Source: Imbricaverruca yamaguchii (lineage: Eukaryota; Arthropoda; Thecostraca; Neoverrucidae). Taken from it: a stretch of DNA of 64,000 bases. Of the stretch, positions 25,801 through 36,900 are shown in pieces. The DNA is taken from assembly GCA_034440575.1 (NCBI GenBank), contig JAOTOL010001511.1, positions 1,140,001 through 1,204,000 of the forward strand, written 5' to 3'. A program made the position numbers and the translations under genes. Under the pieces are notes generated by a model. The model ran no database searches. It was given only the letters and a program-made list of their open reading frames with translations, and was not told the origin of the DNA. Position 1 is the first letter of the stretch, and every line of letters begins with the position of its first letter.

Positions 25801-25992
25801 ACCGGTGTATGAAGTGTGCCGCTGACACCATAACTCCTCCCACACTGTAACTCCTCCTGTCGGCAGAGGTACGGTGTGTGCCGGGAGGCCCTGGACAGCC
25901 GGACTGGACAGCGGCAGCCGCTGGTCACCCAGACGTCCGTCATGTCCAACCGCACGTCCGACACGCAGACGACCGGCATCGATGACGTGTAG
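16828..25992 (+). CDS. PLPP: Phospholipid phosphatase (PAP2 family, wunen/PLPP type)
   Basis: It dephosphorylates phosphatidate, lysophosphatidate or sphingosine-1-phosphate on the outer face of the plasma membrane or in the ER lumen. Exons are 16828-16933, 20801-20949, 21744-21961, 23348-23489, 25053-25229 and 25867-25992 (stop). Phases 1,0,2,0,0 fit throughout and give 305 residues, the usual length. Three catalytic motifs are intact: K131-x6-R138-P139, PSGH at 190-193, and S238-R239-x5-H245-x3-D249. Six hydrophobic segments fit the family (near 27-43, 66-90, 112-130, 194-210, 219-237 and 250-265). NQT at 151 and NAT at 172 could be glycosylated in the loop between motifs 1 and 2. Residues 47-57 resemble the RRH..GF.C.D.SI stretch of animal PLPPs. 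Intron 3 uses a GC donor. Exon 5 and exon 3 starts are tandemly duplicated upstream. The family call is firm; the exon 2, 4 and 5 donors and the last exon are the least certain parts. Confidence 0.88.
17943..18756. mobile_element. piggyBac-like MITE, complete (814 bp), in phosphatase intron 1
   Basis: It is flanked by TTAA on both sides (17939-17942 and 18757-18760). The left end reads CCCGTCCCGTCTCGGGGG; the right end, reverse-complemented, reads CCCGCGCCG and then contains CCCGTCTCGGGGG. Its right part matches the element at 1-259. No transposase frame is present. Confidence 0.78.
18761..20260. other. Phosphatase intron 1, remaining unannotated part
   Basis: It contains GC-rich overlapping open frames at 18890-19360 without domain motifs. 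A short block near 18790-18915 loosely resembles 22455-22575, suggesting an old dispersed repeat. Confidence 0.4.
20265..20530. repeat. ~32-bp minisatellite with TGACGTGATGA cores
   Basis: About eight units of the form gttgcttcccgtgacgtgatgatgatgacgt, in intron 1 of the phosphatase gene. Each unit carries one or two TGACGT-type words. Confidence 0.75.
21523..21743 (+). repeat. Tandem duplication of intron 2 end and exon 3 start
   Basis: The segment ending in acctccacgtgccgacag, the exon 3 acceptor, recurs upstream. The copy whose acceptor ends at 21584 is followed at 21585-21632 by a shortened, diverged version of the first ~70 bases of exon 3. Two further acceptor copies are followed by gtgtttagcctggca instead. 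The copy at 21744 leads into the real exon. Confidence 0.8.
21962..23347. other. Phosphatase intron 3
   Basis: It starts with GCAAGT after AG, a strong GC-type donor, and ends ccgttccgcag. Inside are an (ACA)n run near 22449, a poly-C tract at 22575-22588 and no recognisable gene. Confidence 0.6.
24562..25130 (+). repeat. Tandem array of acceptor plus first 78 nt of exon 5
   Basis: Units begin at 24693, 24816, 24930 and 25053, with a decayed one near 24562. Each consists of the acceptor acccgacccgccggcag plus 78 bases encoding residues 206-231 of the phosphatase. The period is 123 bp (114 for one unit). Units at 24693 and 24930 are in frame and followed by GTGATG, a possible donor. The 24816 unit has a one-base insertion. 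Only the last unit continues into the SRVADHRHH catalytic motif. Confidence 0.92.
25325..25520. repeat. 98-bp direct duplication in phosphatase intron 5
   Basis: The block gccggcatcgcaacgtcaag with its ~45-base neighbourhood at 25325 recurs with few changes at 25423. Confidence 0.75.
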
Positions 25993-27640
25993 CGGCCGAC
26001 GGTATAGACGGCGCCACTGTCGAAGAAGATGGCGCTGCCTGTCAGTACAAGGTGACTCTCCCGGCCGGCGCTGCTGATGTGGACGTGACGTGTCTCGCGA
26101 TTCGCGACGCGTATTGCATTCTGCTGGGCGGAAATTAAGCGCACACGCCAGGCGCTGAGGTCGGTGATACATCGTGACGCTGCGATCAGCAACGCCATCA
26201 GCTGTTGTCGGCGATAGCAGACCTGGAAGTCGGAGACAGCGCACGCAACGGGGAGCGTCGGCAATCAACATCATGCTGCCGTGTTCCTCCAGCGGAGCGA
26301 CATTGGTATCTTTGTTGTATCCAGAAACAGGTTCAGGAGGAGAACGAGACGACTGCCCCCACTCTTGGGGATCCGAAAATTATCCCCGTGAAGATTCGGC
26401 GCCCGCCAGGATGCTTAGGTGTCCTTTACTGCCATCTCTTGAATTTTCCAGTCAAAGACCCCGAGAGGGAGAGAGAGAGAGGGCGAGAGGGTGGGAGGGA
26501 GAGAGAAAGGCCACTCAAGATACAGAGGCGAGACACTGGAGAAGTAAAGAGGGAATGCACTCCAAATACAGAGGAGACACTCGAAAGGCAGAGAGGAAGA
26601 GAGAGACTCCAGACACATAGAGGGGCATTTAACCGACAGAGAGAGAAACACTCGGGATCTCGCGCTCCGGAAATATCGTGTCCCCTAAAGATTACCCCTC
26701 TCCCTCCACCTACCAACTGGCAATATCCTATATCCTTCAGTGTTTGTACCTGAGCTGACTGCGGACACCAAGGTGTTTTGGTCAGCGAGATAACTAGTGA
26801 GCCGACCAGTGACAGTCCGACCAGATGGAAGCCCGGCACGGGTGCGACATGATAACGTCAGATGTGTAAGACACGTCTGACGGGCACACAGTCACCACAC
26901 ACTACCTGCAGTTCGGTCGGCGTGGAAAATCCCTCACAAGTGTATCTTCGGATTCAGACAACTGCGACTCGAAGGCAACACCAGATGTGGTGCGAAATGT
27001 CGTCACTTCGGAAGCCTGAAGGTTAACACACGAACCGGCGGTTCTCTGGTAACTCGCGCCGGAGGAGGGGGCCGATTAGGTCCCACACCCCTCCGGCCTA
27101 AGATTTCGGGATCTACTGAAGCTAGGAGCACACAATTTGGAGGGTAGATTACGAATGTAGTGAACTCGCTTCGATGTCAATTTCACGACCCTAGGTGAAT
27201 GTGGTCAAGGTCAAAGGATGTCGAACTTGGCCGCCACACCGCGCGGACAAAATCTGTGTGATATTCAACGCTTAGCCGCCGGGCAGTCAGCCGACTTTGA
27301 ACCCCTGCAGTACTCACGAACGAATTCTGATGCTGTCTTTGAATGAGGTGGCTGATCAATTGGTAACGTCACAAGAGTTCACTACAATAGTCCCGCCCTT
27401 TTATCAGATGTAGAAAATCAGGAGGGATGGGAGGATCCCTCCCCTCCTGTGCGCTTCTTAATCGAATTTTGATTAAAAATATACTTTGGAGGTGTGGCAT
27501 GGTGGGAATATCCTCGAATTCGCAAGTAGCTTGTCTTACTATTTGCATACAGTCATGTATCAAACGACCAAGTGATGTAAAGTGCATGTACCGAAATGTA
27601 TATTAGTGTATTCATCGAAGTGCATGGATACTTAGCATAC
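25993..27640. other. Region downstream of the phosphatase gene, with a purine tract
   Basis: Presumed 3' untranslated sequence is followed by a GA-rich tract at 26460-26645 made of gagaga runs. No clear polyadenylation signal and no further gene were identified. Confidence 0.45.
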
Positions 27641-27644
27641 CAGG

Positions 27645-28990
27645 ATATATCGACATGCTGTCCCTTGTGTGCTTCACGATATCTCGACATGCTGTCCCAT
27701 GTGTGCTTCACGATATCTCGACATGTTGTCCCATGTGTGCTTCACGATATCTCGACATGTTGTCCCTTGTGTGCTTCACGATATCTCGACATGTTGTCCC
27801 ATGTGTGCTTCACGATATATCGATATGTTGTCCTTGTGCTTCACGATATAGCGACATGTTGTCCCATGTGTGCTTCACGATATCTCGACATGTTGTCCCA
27901 TGTGTGCTTCACGATATCTCGACATGTTGTCCCTTGTGTGCTTCACGATTAAATATCGACATGTTGTCCCATGTGTGCTTCACGATATATCGATATCGAC
28001 ATGTTGTCCCTTGTGCGCTTCACGATATAGCGACATGTTGTCCCATGTGTGCTTCACGATATCTCGACATGTTGTCCCATGTGTGCTTCACGATATATCG
28101 ACATGTTGTCCCTTGTGTGCTTCACGATATATCGATATGTTGTCCCTTGTGCGCTTCACGATATAGCGACATGTTGTCCCTTGTGTGCTTCACGATATAT
28201 CGATATGTTGTCCCTTGTGCGCTTCACGATATATCGACATGTTGTCCCTTGTGCGCTTCACGATATATCGATATGTTGTCCCATGTGTGCTTCACGATAT
28301 ATCGACATGTTGTCCCTTGTGTGCTTCACGATATATCGATATGTTGTCCCTTGTGTGCTTCACGATATATCGATATATCGATATGTTGTCCCTTGTGTGC
28401 TTCACGATATAGCGACATGTTGTCCCATGTGTCTTTCACGATATATCGATATGTTTTGTTGTGCTTCACGATATATCGACATGTTGTCCCTTGTGTGCTT
28501 CACGATATATCGACATGTTGTCCCTTGTGCGCTTCACGATATATCGACATGTTGTCCCTTGTGTGCTTCACGATATCTCGACATGTTGTCCCATGTGTGC
28601 TTCACGATATCTCGACATGTTGTCCCTTGTGTGCTTCACGATATATCGGTATGTTGTCTCTTGTGCGCTTCACGATATATCGGTATGTTGTCCCTTGTGT
28701 GCTTCACGATATACCGGTATGTTGTATCTTGTGTGCTTCACGATATATCGACATGTTGTCCCTTGTGTGCTTCACGATATATCGGTATGTTGTCCCTTGT
28801 GTGCTTCACGATATATCGATATGTTGTCCCTTGTGTGCTTCACGATATATCGATATGTTGTCCCTTGTGCGCTTCACGATATATCGATATGTTGTCCCAT
28901 GTGTGCTTCACGATATATCGACATGTTGTCTCTTGTATGTTTCACGAAACCTGGACATGTTGTCCCATGTGTGTTTCACGATATATCGAC
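27645..28990. repeat. 34-bp satellite array, ~40 copies
   Basis: The unit is cgatatctcgacatgttgtc plus ccatgtgtgcttca, with variants cgatatatcgatat. Because 34 is one more than a multiple of three and the unit has no stop, all forward frames stay open; the 507-codon frame here is a product of this. Many units contain TATCGATA or CGATA. Confidence 0.95.
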
Positions 28991-29322
28991 GTGGTTTCCT
29001 GAGCGTCCTGCTGCATCGGTTCCCAAAGTTGCATCATCTATATGTTACGACCTTCATCGGTGGTGAATACATTAAGGCAAGCCACACTGTTGTCTTCGGT
29101 CGTGGTGGACGGATAAATAGTGTTTCAGATGAGATGATAGGTCTCGTCCGACGGACGTGGGGGCTAGCTCACTGCTAAAGTCGGCTCTGCTCGTGCAATA
29201 TCGGTAGGGGTTTGTGAGGGTTCCCGAGAGATGTTCTGCCGCTCGAAATAAACCCTAGTCACCGTCTCGGAAACTCAACCATTGATAATGCTGTTCGAGG
29301 TTTGTGTCTCAATTTGTCTGCA

Positions 29323-29396
<74 letters not shown>

Positions 29397-29415
29397 CATA
29401 CATACATACATACAT
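29323..29415. repeat. (AT)n followed by (CATA)n microsatellite
   Basis: About 33 AT units are followed by catacata repeats. Confidence 0.95.
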
Positions 29416-30099
29416 AATCTGCGGTGGGCGATATAGCACGTGATGCATCGCGTCGGAACTGCAAAGATCCTGATGCAATGCGGATGTAGGAGTGCCAGTC
29501 GAGCACGTCGGTTGTTGTGGCAGCACTTGATAAACGGCGGTGTCAAACTCAGGCGATGTTGAACTCGCTGCCTGCCCCCACAATCGCACTGGGTAGAGTG
29601 CTGGGTTTCGGCCAGCCCAGGGTGAGTGAGGAGTGGTCGAGTGTGTTCGCCTCACAGAGGCACCTGCCTCTAATAAGATGGATGCATGCAGATGCAGAAA
29701 TGCTGTGGTGTGTTTATGCTTCGAAAAAACGATCCCAACGATGTTCATACAAACGCATGTGCTCACAAAAAGTTGTACATGTTATGCTAAATGCTGCACA
29801 CCTGTGGCGTTGAATGGAAACTACAATGTGCACACAATTCAAGAATATGCTTCACCAATTTTAAAACAAGCTTATTCAGGTATACTACTGACCCACATAA
29901 ATCGAATTCCAGCATTCGCCGGATGTCAAAAGCACACACGATCAGCATCCACAATGGGGAGAGCTTGTCAAGAATAGCCGAGCCCACGTTTCCATCGAAC
30001 AGTTCAAGTTGAGCCGCGGGTGTTTAAGGTGCCGGCAATGCCACGGTTGGTACTGTTGATAACTCAGAGACGCCCTCTGGCTGACGGATAGCACAGCCT
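29416..30099. other. Unannotated intergenic stretch
   Basis: Short open frames only, with no domain or splice-flanked exon. Confidence 0.4.
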
Positions 30100-30200
30100 G
30101 CAGGTAGGAGCCGACGGCCCAGCCTGCGGGCGGAAGCCTGCGGGCGGAAGCCTGCGGGCAGCCGCCTGCGGGCGAAAGCCTTCGGACAGGGGCCTGCGAG
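30100..30200. repeat. 14-bp minisatellite (cctgcgggcggaag)
   Basis: About six units, the outer ones diverged. Confidence 0.75.
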
Positions 30201-30659
30201 CATGAGTCAGCAGCCGCATATCTCCAACTGTCTGCAACACCGCACCGCCAGCCGCTGGCCGCTTCAGCCAGACAGACTCAGGTCGCCCCCGTTGCAATTC
30301 TGCACTCTCACGGCTTTCGTCAGCCGCACGTCGTCAACAGTTTCCTCGCCAACAGCTTCTCACAGGTGCTCCATGCTATGTCATCCAGTCGTGCCACTGC
30401 AGTGGTGTGAGTGGGGTGGAGATGGAGCGAGTGGTTGCTCTGCAAACTTTGGTGGGCTTTAACCTCAGCCCAAGGGTGTATCCAGGATTGCGATGAGCCC
30501 AGACTTATGTTCTACCAAAACACCTGCTTTATCTCTACGCCCCTGGTTCGTCGTCGTGAGATATCAACAGCTTGTTGCGCGATTCGTATATCCAAATAGG
30601 TCCGCTAACAACATCAACAGCAACTGGCAACCGCCACGTCAGCTACATCGGTCGTCGTG

Positions 30660-30932
30660 GGCTGACGTCAGCTTTCTCATCAGCTGGTGTCAGTCCTCAC
30701 CAAGTGACGTCAGCTTCCTCATCAAGTGACGTCAGTCCTCAGCATGTGATGTCAGTCCTCAGAATGTGACGTCAGTCCTCATCGGGTGACGTCCGCCCTC
30801 ATCGGGTGACGTCAGCTTCCTCATCGTGTGACGTTAGTCATCATCAGGTGACGTCATCCATCATCTTGTGACGTCATTCCTCAGCCTGTGACGTCAGTCG
30901 TCACCAGGTGACGTCAGTCCTCAGCCTGTGAT
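30660..30932. repeat. 20-22-bp minisatellite carrying TGACGTCA palindromes
   Basis: About thirteen units of the type tgacgtcagtcctcatcagg lie just beyond the stop codon of the minus-strand gene, so they probably fall in its 3' UTR. About half of the units keep the full CRE palindrome TGACGTCA. Confidence 0.85.
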
Positions 30933-30944
30933 GTCGCGTCTGTC

Positions 30945-33900
30945 TCAGGTCGGCCTGCTGCGGCGACTAACGATGCCGCCGCCTCCGGGCAGGCTGGCGA
31001 CGACGCAACAGCCCACCGGCACCCCGCTCGACGTCATCAGTACCATGACGTCACCGGTGATGTCACCGCCGGTGCCGTCCAGCTGCGCTCCGGCCAGCGT
31101 CCAGGGGCCGACCGGGGCGTACCCGTCACTGGGGCAGAGGGTCGGGGTGTCACCACCAGCCGGGCTCAGGATGGTGTGTGTGTAGCTATCACTGGAGTTG
31201 AAGGTCGGGTTATAACTGTCACACCAAGGCACGTATATGCCGTGTGTATCAACTGTAGGTCATAACTGTTAACTTGGCATTGTCACATGCGTTGTGCTCT
31301 TTCATCGTACGTGACACGGCGAAATTGTTACCAAATAACAAGAATTGCATCGTTTTGTTTCGTTGCTTTCACATTATCCGAATTCTTGCTCCGGTTGCTT
31401 CATAAACCAGGGTCATAAAGGCTTGGCAACAAGCTCAGCAAAGCCTGCTGCATGAACACTGGCCCAACTACTCGATCCGTGAATTCCTATTCAACGGCGG
31501 AGTTTTGACCGAGAGAATAACGCGCATTCAATGCACAGATACGGCCGCGCCGGTAACTCAGCCTCGGCCAAGCACAAGGACGTGAAACAACTCGAGCACT
31601 GGCTTGTCAAGACATAGATCGATATACATCGGCGCTCTAACCAGCTAAGCTATCGGATAATTACATTTTGTGGTTATTAACAAAACAAATCAAGCACTTG
31701 AATTAAACGTATGAACAATGAATGTGTTAGTAGGTATATTTTATAATTCTTTGGAATCAAAACATTCCGATTAGTGCAAACAAGCCAGACTGCACGTGAC
31801 AGGTACACTCGTTGATACGATAAATAGCAACAAACTGTAATCCTATTTAAGTCAATCTGATTCTGACAGCAACACGGGAAGTGCAAATGCAACTTTGTTA
31901 TTTCTTGACATTGAAGTCGGATTTTTAGATGTTCAATAAGACGGCCCAAGACACGTCACACGTCACGTCACACGTCACGTCACACGTCACGTCACACGTC
32001 ACGTCACACGTCACGTCACACGTCACGTCACACGTCACGTCACACGTCACGTCACACGTCACGTCACACGTCACGTCACACGTCACGTCACACGTCACGT
32101 CACACGTCACGTCACACGTCACGTCACACGTCACGTCACACGTCACGTCACACGTCACGTCACACGTCACGTCACACGTCACGTCACACGTCACGTCACA
32201 CGTCACGTCACACGTCACGTCACACGTCACGTCACACGTCACGTCACACGTCACGTCACACGTCACGTCACACGTCACGTCACACGTCACGTCACACGTC
32301 ACGTCACACGTCACGTCACACGTCACGTCACACGTCACGTCACACGTCACGTCACACGTCACGTCACACGTCACGTCACACGTCACGTCACACGTCACGT
32401 CACACGTCACGTCACACGTCACGTCACACGTCACGTCACACGTCACGTACACGTCACGTCACACGTCACGTCACACGTCACGTCACACGTCACGTCACAG
32501 TCACGTCACACGTCACGTCACACGTCACGTCACACGTCACGTCACACGTCACGTCACGTCACGTCACACGTCACGTCACACGTCACGTCACACGTCACGT
32601 CACACGTCACGTCACACGTCACGTCACACGTCACGTCACACGTCACGTCACGTCACGTCACACGTCACGTCACACGTCACGTCACACGTCACGTCACACG
32701 TCACGTCACACGTCACGTCACACGTCACGTCACACGTCACGTCACACGTCACGTCACACGTCACGTCACGTCACGTCACACGTCACGTCACACGTCACGT
32801 CACACGTCACGTCACACGTACGTCACGCGTCACGTCCGTCACACGTCACGTCACGTCACGTCACACGTCACGTCACACGTCACGTCACACGTCACGTCAC
32901 ACGTCACGTCACACGTCACGTCACACGTCACGTCACACGTCACGTCACACGTCACGTCACACGTCACGTCACACGTACGTCACACGTCCACGTCACGTAC
33001 ACTCACGTCACACGTACGTCACGTCACGTCACACGTCGTCAACGTCACGTCACACGTCACGTCACACGTACGTACACGTCACGTCCACGTCCGTACGTAC
33101 ACGTCACGTCACACGTCACGTCACGTCACGTCCACGTCACGTCACGTCACGTCAGCACGTCACGTCACACGTCACGTCACGTCACGCACGTCACGTCCAC
33201 GTCACGTCAACGTCACGTCACACGTACGTACGTCACGTCACACTCACTCCGTCCGTACACTCGTCACGTACGTAACTCACGTACACGTCGTCACGTCACT
33301 AACGTACACGTCACTGTACACGTCGTAGTAGTCAGTGGGAAATAATAGGGATAGAGAGCACGTACGTCACGTCGTACACGTACGTCACGTCGTCACACGT
33401 CACGTACACTCCGTCACGTCACGTCCGTCACGTCCGTCACGTCACACGTACGTACACGTCACGTCACACGTCACGTCACACGTCACGTCACGTCACGTCC
33501 ACGTCACGTCACACGTCACTCACTCGTCACGTCGTCACGTACGTCACGTCACGTCACACGTCACGTCCACGTCGTCACGACGCGTCCGTCACACGTCACG
33601 TCACACGTCACGTCACACGACGTCACTCCGTACACGTCCGTCACAGGTCCGTCACGTCACGTCACGTCCACGTCCGTCCACGTGACCGTACGTACAGACG
33701 TACAGCGACACGTCGATCACGAGGGGGGGTGTAGAATGTAGGGAGGGTTGTTGTTAGGTAGTGTGGTGTGTGTAGTAATGAGTGTTTGGAGTGTAGTTAG
33801 TTAGAGTAATTGTACTTAAGAGGTAGTGTAGGAGTTGTAGTGTAGGTGTTGTGTGTTTGTTTGATCACGTAACGTACGTCAGTAGTCACACGTACGTACA

Positions 33901-36900
33901 CGTACGTACACGTCACGTCACACGTCACGTCACGTACGTACACGTACGTAACGTGTCAACGTACGTCAGTCACGTCAGTCAGTACGTACGTACAGTACGT
34001 ACACGTACGTCACACGTACGTCCACGTCACGTCACACGTACGTCACGTACGTCACATCACGTACGTACGTCACGTACGTCACACGTCAGACGTCACGTAC
34101 GTCACACGTCACGTCACGTCACGTACACGTCACGTACACGTACGTACACGTACGTACAGTACGTACAGTACGTACACGTACGTCCGTCACGTCAGTAGTC
34201 ACACGTACGTAAGTCGTACACGTCACGTCACACGTACGTCACACGTCACGCACGTCACGTCACGTACGTACAGTCACGTACACGTCACGTCACACGTCAC
34301 GTCACACGTCACGTCACACGTCACGTCACACGTCACGTCACACGTACGTCACGTCACGTCACACGTCACGTACAGTACGTACGTCGTCACACGTCACTCA
34401 ACGTACACTGCACGTCACGTCACAGTCGTACACGTCGTCACGTCAGCCGCACGTCGTCACGTCGTCACGTACGTAAGTACGTCACGCGTACACGTCACGT
34501 ACAGTCCGTCACACGTCACACGTACGTCACAGTAGTCACGTACTCACATCGTACGTCACGTCACACGTCACGTCACACGTCACGTCACACGTCACGTCAC
34601 ACGTCACGTCACACGTCACGTACACGTCACGTCACACGTCACGTCACACGTCACGTCACACGTCACGTCACACGTCACGTCACACGTCACGTCACACGTC
34701 ACGTCACACGTCACGTCACGTCACGTCACACGTCACGTCACACGTCACGTCACACGTCACGTCACACGTCACGTCACACGTCACGTCACACGTCACGTCA
34801 CACGTCACGTCACGTCACGTCACACGTCACGTCACACGTCACGTCACACGTCACGTCACGTCACACGTCACGTCACACGTCACGTCACACGTCACGTCAC
34901 ACGTCACGTCACACGTCACGTCACACGTCACGTCACACGTCACGTCACACGTCACGTCACACGTCACGTCACACGTCACGTCACACGTCACGTCACACGT
35001 CACGTCACACGTCACGTCACACGTCACGTCACACGTCACGTCACACGTCACGTCACACGTCACGTCACACGTCACGTCACACGTCACGTCACACGTCACG
35101 TCACACGTCACGTCACACGTCACGTCACACGTCGTCACACGTCACGTCACGTCACACGTCACGTCACACGTCACGTCACACGTCACGTCACACGTCACGT
35201 CACACGTCACGTCACACGTCACGTCACACGTCACGTCACACGTCACGTCACACGTCACGTCACACGTCACGTCACACGTCACGTCACACGTCACGTCACA
35301 CGTCACGTCACACGTCACGTCACACGTCACGTCACACGTCACGTCACACGTCACGTCACACGTCACGTCACACGTCACGTCACGTCACGTCACGTCACAC
35401 GTCACGTCACACGTCACGTCACACGTCACGTCACACGTCACGTCACACGTCACGTCACACGTCACGTCACACGTCACGTCACACGTCACGTCACACGTCA
35501 CGTCACACGTCACGTCACACGTCACGTCTACGTGACGTGTTGACGTGTTGTCACACCTGACGGGCGAGACAGCTGTCGTCTGTGTGGTCTGCGTCGGCAG
35601 TGGCGAGCAGGACGTCTCAGAAGACAGGCCGAGCCTCAAGGTTGAACCGAGCACCACTCCTGAAAAAGAGGACCTAACGGTATAGCGGTGATGGTGTGCA
35701 CTGCTGTACTACTGTACATCACCGTGCACTACGGTGATGTTGTGCACTACTGTACACTACTGTACATTACGATGGTGATGTGCACTACTGTACACTACTG
35801 TCCACAGCGGTGGTGATGTGCACCACTGTGCAGTATTGTGATGACTCGCATTACTGTGCACTTCTGTGCACTATTGTGGTGATGTGCACCACTCTAGGCA
35901 TGTCCACTGGAATGTTCATCTTTGTGACTGTATTGAATGGCCGTACCACATACAAATAGTACGTTGGGCGGCAGACGCGATGTTAATGCGGACATTACAG
36001 TGATCTTCAGTAAAGAAAGAAAACAGATGGGTTCCTGATGCCATTCAAGAACTCTGAAGCACGCGCCCGCGCCAAGCGCGCCGCGATGTTCATCAGTGTG
36101 TGCGCAAAGAACATAGTTACAATTTATGAGACTCTGTCTCCATAAAATATGCTGCGAAGTGCATTTATGAAAGTCAGCTTGCCTTCAGACGTCAATTTCA
36201 TTGCTACTTACAGCGCATATTGTTACTTTGCGTATTGCCTTCTAGATCTATTTCCACCATAGACAGCCGGCCGCTGGCGGCGACGCCGGCGGCCCCCAGC
36301 CCGTCCCCGACCACCTGCCGCCATCTATGATATGGTGGGGCGCAAACCATTCCCTCAATATGAATGGACCCAAACGCCAAAGTTCCAGGCAGATTTTCAT
36401 ATTTGAAACGCTAGGCGACGTACCTGGCATGAGTTCCGCTACTATTACGGCCGGGGCCGACAGGTTTTCTCGATATTGTTCAAGAGTATTGCGCTTATGG
36501 GCGTTGAATGGAAAGAATGCATCTGCAATCATGAGTTTCCATACGTTTGGCGTGGCAGAGCCGATGTTCTTTAGTATTGTTGAAGGGTGGAACTTTACTT
36601 TTTGTCATGCCACCGCTCGGCGGCCCTACGGTTCCTCTGGGCAGCAACCATCGGCGCTTGACGTGCATCGAGCCATGGCAGAACCTCAATATTGCCGGAA
36701 AGCTTCATGTCAAAAGGTAAAAAGTGACAGGTTAGGATATTCATAAAAGTAGTCGAGTGTGGCATCCGAAAGCAACTAACTTTGTGCCGGTTTCTTAGAG
36801 ACCATTGGAAATTAATTCGTCGGTGTAGAACATCTGATACGCAAAGTATAAGGAAAGCAATGTATCAATTCGAGACACAAATCCTGGAATTGAGTGCAAA

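Noticed and set aside
27655..29178. 507-codon open frame rich in Cys, Ser and Arg
   Set aside because: It is the 34-bp satellite read in one frame; the same peptide appears in all forward frames with a period of 34 residues.
31929..33275. 448-codon TSHV/RHTS repeat protein
   Set aside because: It is a product of the 12-bp satellite without stops on the plus strand; no splice or start evidence.
36327..36746. 139-codon plus-strand frame
   Set aside because: No domain, overlapping frames on both strands, and it lies in an intron of the minus-strand gene.
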